The notes under the pieces were generated by a model. It saw nothing but the letters and a program-made list of their open reading frames with translations. It made no database searches and was not told the DNA's origin. This document shows positions 58,252 through 64,000 of a stretch of 64,000 nt of DNA, piece after piece (position 1 is the stretch's first letter; each line of letters opens with the position of its first letter). Source of the DNA: Burkholderiaceae bacterium (GTDB lineage Bacteria; Pseudomonadota; Gammaproteobacteria; Burkholderiales; Burkholderiaceae); NCBI GenBank assembly GCA_947448695.1, contig CANFOL010000008.1, forward strand, positions 1 through 64,000, read 5' to 3'. The position numbers and the translations under genes are program-made.

Positions 58252-59437
58252 GATAGACGAGTTATTTCTGACAAAAACAATTCGCTCTAGAGCAAATATT
58301 TTTCTTGAGCGAGTTCGATCGAATCAATCTGAATACTTTACTCTGGAAGAAAATCAATTAGATGCTTGTGCATTATTTGTGGCTGAAGTTACAAAAAAAC
58401 GTTATCCATCTCTAAATATTCCATTTCACAGTCGTTGGCGTCATTTTGAAGCTGGTGGATTCGATCGTCGCCTCTGGTTAAATGATGCGAGTAATCATTC
58501 CACAACCCTGATTGATCTTGTCATTGTTAGTGTTCTGTTAGATGCTGGGGCTGGGGCTGAATGGAGTTTTTTTGAAAAAGAGACAAATCAATCTTTCCGA
58601 CGCTCGGAAGGCTTAGGCGTTGCAAGTTTTCATGCTTTTAAGAGTGGTCTTTTCTCGAGTGATCCAAACAATTTACTACAAGTTGATGCCATTGGTTTGC
58701 AACAACTGACGCTGGAAAAATTGGCAACGGCATTTCAAGTAACAGACTCAAATCCTCTCATTGGCTTAATAGGTAGATTAGAAATACTTCATCGTTTGGG
58801 ACAAATTCTAGCAAGTCGCAAAGAAATATTTGGAACGAGCGCTAGACCTGGAAATCTTTATGATTATTTATTAAGCTCGAAAAAAAGTTTAAGTGCTCAT
58901 CAATTACTTACATTATTGCTTGACACTTTTTCACCCATTTGGCCTTCTGGACAAAATTTGAATGGTAAATTTCTAGGTGATTGCTGGTATCACAGCGCTC
59001 TTGGAGAATCTCATGATTCCCCTGAGTCCTGGATGCCATTTCATAAACTTTCACAATGGCTAACTTATTCTTTACTAGAGCCATTTATTTGGAACAACGT
59101 ATCGGTAACCGGGTTGGAGGAACTAACGCCTCTTCCAGAATATCGTAACGGTGGTTTATTAATTGATCATAAAATACTGCAGCTTAAAACACCGATTAAC
59201 CAGGTTCATGGTTACTCTCCGCAAAATGAATTAATTATTGAATGGCGCGCACTTACAATTGCACTTATTGACTTATTAGCTCCTAGAGTCAGAAATTTTT
59301 TAAATTGCTCTGAGGAAAAAATGCCACTAGCATGTATTCTTGAGGGTGGAACTTGGGCTGCAGGTCGAGAGTTGGCTTTTAAATTTCATGCTGGAGAACC
59401 ACCGATAAAAATTCATTCTGAAGGTACTGTGTTCTGA
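58244..59437 (+). CDS. URC4/DUF1688 family protein (uracil catabolism)
   Basis: A 397-residue protein of the DUF1688 family, whose yeast member URC4 is required for growth on uracil as nitrogen source. Recognisable blocks are IPFHSRWRHFEAGG, DLVIVSVLLDAGAGAEW and SEGLGVASFHAF. The fold and reaction are not established. It overlaps the URC1-like gene by 8 bp and is followed after 29 bp by the uracil phosphoribosyltransferase, which makes the family call strong. Confidence 0.88.
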   Translation: MNEIDELFLTKTIRSRANIFLERVRSNQSEYFTLEENQLDACALFVAEVTKKRYPSLNIPFHSRWRHFEAGGFDRRLWLNDASNHSTTLIDLVIVSVLLDAGAGAEWSFFEKETNQSFRRSEGLGVASFHAFKSGLFSSDPNNLLQVDAIGLQQLTLEKLATAFQVTDSNPLIGLIGRLEILHRLGQILASRKEIFGTSARPGNLYDYLLSSKKSLSAHQLLTLLLDTFSPIWPSGQNLNGKFLGDCWYHSALGESHDSPESWMPFHKLSQWLTYSLLEPFIWNNVSVTGLEELTPLPEYRNGGLLIDHKILQLKTPINQVHGYSPQNELIIEWRALTIALIDLLAPRVRNFLNCSEEKMPLACILEGGTWAAGRELAFKFHAGEPPIKIHSEGTVF

Positions 59438-59466
59438 TGTGGTTAATTTAAATAAAGGTATAAAAA

Positions 59467-60099
59467 TTGAATAAGCAAGTTCATGTTCTTGATCATCCAT
59501 TAATTCAGCATAAACTGACATTGATGCGTAAAAAAATCACATCCACCTCCTCATTTCGGAAATTAATGAACGAAATATCGATGCTAATGGCTTACGAAGT
59601 AACCCGTGATATGGCTATGCAAACGATTGAAATCGAAACTCCTTTTGAAGTGATGAATAGTAGAGTTATTGATGGGAAAAAATTAGTATTTGCTTGTATC
59701 TTAAGAGGCGGGAATGGGCTTTTAGATGGTATGTTGAGCGTTGTTCCTGGGGCACGAGTTGGGCATATTGGCTTGTACCGTGATCCAAAAACTTTGACTG
59801 TGGTTGAGTATTATTGCAAAATGCCAAAAAATATGGAAAGTCGCGATGTCATTGTGATTGATACGATGCTGGCAACTGGCCATTCAGCGGTTGCTGCGAT
59901 GGAAAGAATTCAGGAATTTAATCCTAAATCAGTCAAATTTCTTTGTCTCATTAGTTCTCCAGAGGGTATTGATGTTTTTCACAAATACTATCCAGATACC
60001 CCAATTTATACCTTATCAGTTGATCGGGAATTAAATCATGAAGGATTTATCTTGCCAGGCTTTGGCGATGCTGGTGATCGAATATATGGTACTAAATAA
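59467..60099 (+). CDS. upp: Uracil phosphoribosyltransferase
   Basis: A 210-residue enzyme that converts uracil and PRPP to UMP. The N-terminus [17 protein letters not shown], the middle [16 protein letters not shown] and the PRPP loop [12 protein letters not shown] are present, with a C-terminal uracil site ([16 protein letters not shown]). The start is TTG at 59467 with AAAGG 8 nt upstream, and the length matches E. coli Upp. It is the third gene of the URC operon, so it may serve degradation as well as salvage. Confidence 0.93.
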   Translation: MNKQVHVLDHPLIQHKLTLMRKKITSTSSFRKLMNEISMLMAYEVTRDMAMQTIEIETPFEVMNSRVIDGKKLVFACILRGGNGLLDGMLSVVPGARVGHIGLYRDPKTLTVVEYYCKMPKNMESRDVIVIDTMLATGHSAVAAMERIQEFNPKSVKFLCLISSPEGIDVFHKYYPDTPIYTLSVDRELNHEGFILPGFGDAGDRIYGTK

Positions 60100-60177
60100 A
60101 GATGAATAATTCTGGTTAAATTATGCTAATTGATTTTTTCTCTTCGCCTTATATAAGCAATATAAGTTCACTCAGAC

Positions 60178-61053
60178 TTAATTCTTAAATTGATTATTTG
60201 GTAGTCCTCTAAATCCTGTTTTGATAGCGACAAGACTTCCGGATAATGGCGATTCGTTTAACTCATCTTCTGAAAGCCCAAAACGCATTGACGTAACATA
60301 AAGAGTATCTAAATTAGGTCCTCCAAATATTAGGCTTGTCGGCTTCTTAAAAGGCATCTTAATAGAAGTATGGAGAGAGCCATCAGGTTTATATCTTCTT
60401 ATATACCAATCATCAACTTCCGCTACCCAAATCCCATTATCACTGTCTATCGTAATTCCATCAGGTCTGGCAGGAAAACGGTGCTTGTAGTCAATGAAAG
60501 TTTTCTTATTTGATATCTCACCCTTAGCAACATCGAAGTCAAATACAGAAATAGAACCAGGCTTAGAGTCAGCCAAATAAAAATTGGACTCATCCACACT
60601 CCACGTTAATCCATTACCAATCACCAGATTACTAACCATACAACGCATTGATAAATCGCTTTCAAAGCAATATAAATGACCTTTTGAATCTTTTGTATGA
60701 AAATCTCTCGTATCGACCCATAATCGACCATAACTATCACATTTGCCATCATTAAAAACTTCCTCTGAAAAATTGATGGCTGGAGTCGGTAAGCTTTTAT
60801 AAGTCTTATTTTGAAAATCCATAAAAGCTAATCCTTTTTTTGTCACCAATAATTGACCGCCAGACTCTTTAGGAATGATCGCGCTTGGGGCAAATGGAAG
60901 ATTCATCGACTCAACCTTTTGTGATGAACCATCTAGGCTATAAATACATTTCTTAACAATGTCTATCCAATATAGGCATTGATTTTGACAATCCCACATG
61001 GGAGCTTCCCCCAATTCACAAAGAGGTGCGGGAATGATGTCAAATGAAGTCAT
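60178..61053 (-). CDS. SMP-30/gluconolactonase-family protein
   Basis: A 291-residue six-bladed beta-propeller of the SMP-30/regucalcin/lactonase family. Metal-site residues are expected from GEAPMWD (Glu), NDGKCDSYGRLWVDT (Asn/Asp), GNGLTWSVDE (Asn) and RPDGITID (Asp). Such enzymes hydrolyse sugar or organic lactones. It is the last gene of the operon with the acyl-CoA ligase, thiolase-like and DUF35 genes (12-bp gap), so it may open a lactone in that pathway (inference). Confidence 0.88.
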   Translation of the reverse strand: MTSFDIIPAPLCELGEAPMWDCQNQCLYWIDIVKKCIYSLDGSSQKVESMNLPFAPSAIIPKESGGQLLVTKKGLAFMDFQNKTYKSLPTPAINFSEEVFNDGKCDSYGRLWVDTRDFHTKDSKGHLYCFESDLSMRCMVSNLVIGNGLTWSVDESNFYLADSKPGSISVFDFDVAKGEISNKKTFIDYKHRFPARPDGITIDSDNGIWVAEVDDWYIRRYKPDGSLHTSIKMPFKKPTSLIFGGPNLDTLYVTSMRFGLSEDELNESPLSGSLVAIKTGFRGLPNNQFKN

Positions 61054-61065
61054 GTGTCAAAGTAA

Positions 61066-61482
61066 TCAAGCAGATTCGAACTTAATCAGAGTAATGTCAT
61101 TCGTAACGTGTTCAAAAAATGTTTTCACTCGCATACCGATAGGCATTTCATTTAAAGTACCGTTAGGAAGATTGACGATATTAGTCATCATTTTTGGCCC
61201 CTCATCTAATTGTACGATAGCAACGTTATAAGGTAGAGAAGATTGGAAACCAGGAAAATAAGCCTTATGGAACCGACAATTTGCCCAAATATGACCATAG
61301 CCACTTAATGTTTGCCACTCAACACCTACCTCTGAACAGGCATTACACCAAGGTTCAAAATACATATGTACAGCTTTACAATGGATACATCGAGGAAGCA
61401 AAAGACGATGCTCCTTTGCAGCATCCCAAAATGGCTTACTGTGGGGGGTTATATTCGGGAGGGGTTTCAGATATTCGCTCAT
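61066..61482 (-). CDS. DUF35 Zn-ribbon/OB-fold protein, partner of thiolase-like protein
   Basis: A 138-residue protein. The N-terminal rubredoxin-like zinc ribbon has Cys32, Cys35, Cys46 and Cys49. The OB-fold part (LSGYGHIWANCRFHKAYFPGF, in two parts) follows. DUF35 proteins form complexes with thiolase-superfamily proteins and supply substrate binding, for example ChsH2-DUF35 with Ltp2. Its ATG overlaps the stop of the thiolase-like gene (4 bp), indicating translational coupling and complex formation. Confidence 0.9.
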   Translation of the reverse strand: MSEYLKPLPNITPHSKPFWDAAKEHRLLLPRCIHCKAVHMYFEPWCNACSEVGVEWQTLSGYGHIWANCRFHKAYFPGFQSSLPYNVAIVQLDEGPKMMTNIVNLPNGTLNEMPIGMRVKTFFEHVTNDITLIKFESA

Positions 61483-62624
61483 ACAGGTTCGCTCCCGTAA
61501 ATAATCGAGGTACTTAATGGACCTCCTTGAAGATACTGAACATGGTCAACATTCGGAACTTGTCTATTCCCTAATTCACCTCGAACTTGCCTAACAGCCT
61601 CAACATTGAGGCTCCATCCTTGCATATAACTCTCTGAGAGATGACCACCATTCGTGTTTGTAGGAAGAGCCCCGCCCAACTCCAGACGACCATTTTCCAC
61701 GAATGCACCACCCTCTCCTTGAGGGGCATACCCAAATCCTTCAAGAGTAAAAATCACAGTAGGTGTGAAGTTATCATAAATCATGAGGGACTGGATTTCT
61801 GATTGAGTAACGCCAGACATCTCGTGTACTTGCTTGGAGACCCGTTGCATAGTGCCATAACCAAAATCCTCTGGAAGTTCACCTTGCGCAAGCCTAGACT
61901 CTTGAGCTATACCTTTGATGTATACAGGTTTCTTTTTAAAATCCTTTGCCCGATCACCACTAGTAATGATCATCGCTACTCCACCATCATTGATTAAACA
62001 ATAATCTAAAATACGAAGGGGTTCACAAATGAACTTTGATTGAAAATAATCATCCAATGTGATTGGTTTTCGCATTACTGCATTTGGATTCAGTAAAGCA
62101 TGCTTGCGAAAAGCAATCGAAATAGCCGCTAATTGCTCATTAGTAGTACCGTACTTTGCAACATGTCTTTGAAATGCCATTGCATGAATTGCTCCTGGAG
62201 AAGTCATCCCGTAAGGAAACCATAATTGATCAGCGCTAGTACCATAGGTATCACCTTTACCACCGTATTTTGCCCCTGCACTTCGACCATCATTTCCATA
62301 GACCACCGCAACTGTATCTAACAAGCCAGATAGAATAGCTTGAACAGCTAACTGAATTGTGCCGCCAGTCATTCTTCCCGCACCAGGTGTTGCTGTCACA
62401 AGACGAGGAGAGATATTGGTAATTTGAATAAATTTTTGATAATCGGTCAAACGTTGAACGATTAAACCATCAATATCTTTTAAGCTGATACCTGCATCCT
62501 CAGCAGCATTTCTTAAAGCCCAAATACCTAATGATGTAGCATCATGCTCTGGCAAATTTCCAAAATCAGTTGTACCTACACCTACAACGGCCACGGTATC
62601 TTTTCGATTGCTAATAAGCCCCAA
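61479..62624 (-). CDS. Thiolase-superfamily protein without catalytic Cys (SCP2/Ltp2-like)
   Basis: A 381-residue thiolase-fold protein. It contains only two Cys (200 and 209), neither at the nucleophile position (about 84-86, in GAGRMTGG). The usual GHP motif is replaced by NGGHLSESYMQG, and the final Cys-Gly motif by LQGGPLSTS. This is the pattern of Ltp2-like, repurposed thiolases that act as aldolases with a DUF35 partner; Tyr283 and Tyr333 are candidate catalytic residues. The start is TTG at 62624 with AAGGAG 6 nt upstream. Confidence 0.85.
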   Translation of the reverse strand: MGLISNRKDTVAVVGVGTTDFGNLPEHDATSLGIWALRNAAEDAGISLKDIDGLIVQRLTDYQKFIQITNISPRLVTATPGAGRMTGGTIQLAVQAILSGLLDTVAVVYGNDGRSAGAKYGGKGDTYGTSADQLWFPYGMTSPGAIHAMAFQRHVAKYGTTNEQLAAISIAFRKHALLNPNAVMRKPITLDDYFQSKFICEPLRILDYCLINDGGVAMIITSGDRAKDFKKKPVYIKGIAQESRLAQGELPEDFGYGTMQRVSKQVHEMSGVTQSEIQSLMIYDNFTPTVIFTLEGFGYAPQGEGGAFVENGRLELGGALPTNTNGGHLSESYMQGWSLNVEAVRQVRGELGNRQVPNVDHVQYLQGGPLSTSIIYGSEPV

Positions 62625-62637
62625 TTAATTCTCCTTA

Positions 62638-64000
62638 TTAATTAATATGACGATTAGTACCTTGCCAAAAGGGTTGACTAAGTTTTCTACGATCATGCTT
62701 TCCGTTAACATTTAAGGGAATTTCTGAAATCACTATAAATTCTTTAGGTACCTTGTAGTCTGCTAATAGTTTTCGACAATATGATCTTAAATCTTCAATA
62801 TTTACGGTCACATTTGATCTTGGGACAATAAAGGCGATTACCTTCTCACCCCATTTATCATCAGGCGCACTAACTACAACTCCATCAAATATACTTGGGT
62901 GGGAGCCAATTGCTTTTTCAACTTCCATCGGATAAACATTAAACCCGCCAGTGATAATCACATCATGAAGTCGATCTCTCAAAAAAATATACCCATCTAT
63001 TATTTCAGCAAGATCACCCGTATTAGACCAAGAGGAAGTTATAACCTCTCTGCCTGCTTCGGTAATTCTTGCGTGGGGAAGCCATGGTGCTTTAACCTCA
63101 ATTTCTCCAAAGCTCTCACCATTAACTTTATTTAATCGAATTTCAGATGCTAAAAATGGCCGACCTGCACTTGACTGATATTTAGAATTCCGGTGACTTT
63201 TACCATCTAAAAAACTAATAGAACCACATTCGTGAGATCCATATGATTGGATAAATTCTGTCTCAGGTAATAACTCTAAAATTTCCTCAAGAACAGCTTG
63301 CCGAATAGGAGATCCACCATACACAATTCTTTCTAAATGGGACTGTGAAAGTATATTTTTTGATTTTTCATCTTGTAAAAAGAACCCTAAAATGGTTGGG
63401 ACCATTTGAATACAAGTCACATTTATCTTCGATAAAATAGAAAATAAAACATCAAAATCTAGCTTTTCTATCATATGCAAAGTGGCGCCGCGCAACATCG
63501 TTGGCAAAACAAATAATCCTGCTTGATGAGTTAATGGGCCTAAGATTAATGTATTTGAATTGAAAGTGATATTGAGTTCTTCAGCTTGTATCGAAATGGC
63601 GCGAATTAACCATGAACGGTGCGAAACAATTACCCCTTTAGGGTTTCCTGTTGAACCAGAGGTAAAACGAATAATTGCATCTTGATCTTCACAATTATCA
63701 ATTTCATATAACTTAGATGATTGTTGACGAATAATTGACGATAAACTTTGCAAGGAAGAATGTGGCCCATCAACTATAAAAGTTAAATGTTTTAAGGCAT
63801 CATCTTCAAGAAATTCTATAGCCTTGTCTACTGTCGTAACAAGAAATTTTGCTTTGCACAATAAAAGTTGTCTACGAACCTCCAAGGGACTCAGTCGAAA
63901 ATTAATATAAGCAGCTGCAGCGCCAGATCGAAAAATTCCAAATTGACTAATTAAGAAATTTTTTGTATTTGGTAGATGTATTGCAATTACTTCGTTATTT
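62638..64000 (-). CDS. AMP-dependent acyl-CoA synthetase/ligase (5' end outside window)
   Basis: The reading frame stays open to the right edge: the residues before an internal TTG at 63885 (IAIHLPNTK, FRSGAAAAYIN, FRLSPLEVRRQL) continue a normal acyl-CoA ligase N-domain. So the gene is truncated by the window rather than starting there. The visible 454 residues have the P-loop RFTSGSTGNPKG, the adenylate motif YGSHECGS, GDLAEI...RDRLHDVIITGG and a catalytic Lys near NVNGKHDRRKL. It probably activates the acid substrate for the thiolase-like/DUF35 pair 13 bp downstream. Confidence 0.9.
   Translation of the reverse strand, partial: NNEVIAIHLPNTKNFLISQFGIFRSGAAAAYINFRLSPLEVRRQLLLCKAKFLVTTVDKAIEFLEDDALKHLTFIVDGPHSSLQSLSSIIRQQSSKLYEIDNCEDQDAIIRFTSGSTGNPKGVIVSHRSWLIRAISIQAEELNITFNSNTLILGPLTHQAGLFVLPTMLRGATLHMIEKLDFDVLFSILSKINVTCIQMVPTILGFFLQDEKSKNILSQSHLERIVYGGSPIRQAVLEEILELLPETEFIQSYGSHECGSISFLDGKSHRNSKYQSSAGRPFLASEIRLNKVNGESFGEIEVKAPWLPHARITEAGREVITSSWSNTGDLAEIIDGYIFLRDRLHDVIITGGFNVYPMEVEKAIGSHPSIFDGVVVSAPDDKWGEKVIAFIVPRSNVTVNIEDLRSYCRKLLADYKVPKEFIVISEIPLNVNGKHDRRKLSQPFWQGTNRHIN

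Noticed and set aside
63885-63887. TTG at 63885 as start of the acyl-CoA ligase gene
   Set aside because: The frame stays open upstream with typical acyl-CoA ligase residues to the window edge, so the gene is truncated rather than starting here.
1-64000. CRISPR arrays, insertion sequences, prophage, rRNA, riboswitches
   Set aside because: No regularly spaced repeats, transposase or phage genes, rRNA segments or recognisable riboswitch cores were seen when reading both strands.

Overview
The window looks like chromosome of an AT-rich betaproteobacterium in the Burkholderiales, probably a freshwater, Polynucleobacter-like or related Burkholderiaceae/Alcaligenaceae lineage. The evidence is gene order and content: tRNA-Leu/tig/clpP/clpX/lon/tRNA-Val/ppiD, a phaC-phaB-phaR cluster, tsaB-rimI beside a uracil-DNA-glycosylase-like gene, alr next to lplT, a Bug-type solute receptor, and mostly Burkholderiales-style housekeeping proteins. 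Genus is inference only. Genes are very tightly packed: several convergent pairs overlap by a few bases, and no gene-free stretch exceeds 300 bases. No IS element, prophage, CRISPR array or rRNA operon was seen.

Layout. 1-3.5 kb: the N-terminus of a LemA lipoprotein, a secreted Lys-rich PsiF-repeat protein, an orphan YbbA-type ATPase divergent from the esterase tesA, and a PpiD-like membrane chaperone that appears to have lost its parvulin domain. 3.6-9.9 kb: protein quality control (lon, clpX, clpP, tig) flanked by tRNA-Val and tRNA-Leu. 9.9-16.7 kb: an old yellow enzyme, a fused ispDF, mfd and serB. 16.7-22.5 kb: polyhydroxybutyrate metabolism (thiolase, phaR, phaB, phaC) with rimO embedded. 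22.5-29.5 kb: pgeF-rluD, bamD, alr, lplT, and a tsaB-rimI-psi-like operon. 29.5-39.3 kb: malate synthase and a propionyl-CoA to succinyl-CoA operon (mutase, MeaB, carboxylase beta and alpha, epimerase) with a divergent GntR regulator. 39.3-47 kb: two small cytochromes c, a MoxR/VWA pair, a Rid protein, and topoisomerase IV (parE-parC). 47-49 kb: tRNA-Arg, a paired inverted DnaA-box site, Nudix and GNAT genes, and tRNA-Asn with a clear terminator.

49-64 kb is more accessory. An OFA-type carboxylate transporter, formate-tetrahydrofolate ligase and a class V aminotransferase form a one-carbon/glyoxylate neighbourhood. Then come a Pht5-like periplasmic-binding-fold protein, a Bug receptor and a LysR regulator. 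Divergent from these is a three-gene URC-type uracil-degradation operon (GTP cyclohydrolase II-like URC1, DUF1688 URC4, uracil phosphoribosyltransferase). The window ends in a minus-strand catabolic operon of an acyl-CoA ligase (cut by the window edge), a thiolase-fold protein without the usual Cys nucleophile, a DUF35 partner and an SMP-30 lactonase-like protein.

The most rewarding second looks are the thiolase-like/DUF35 pair, the degenerate UDG/HolD-like gene, the URC cluster, the parvulin-less PpiD and the DnaA-box pair. Several genes (rimO, phaC, pgeF, upp, the thiolase-like gene, probably bamD) seem to start at TTG, and other starts were moved to internal ATGs where context favoured it.
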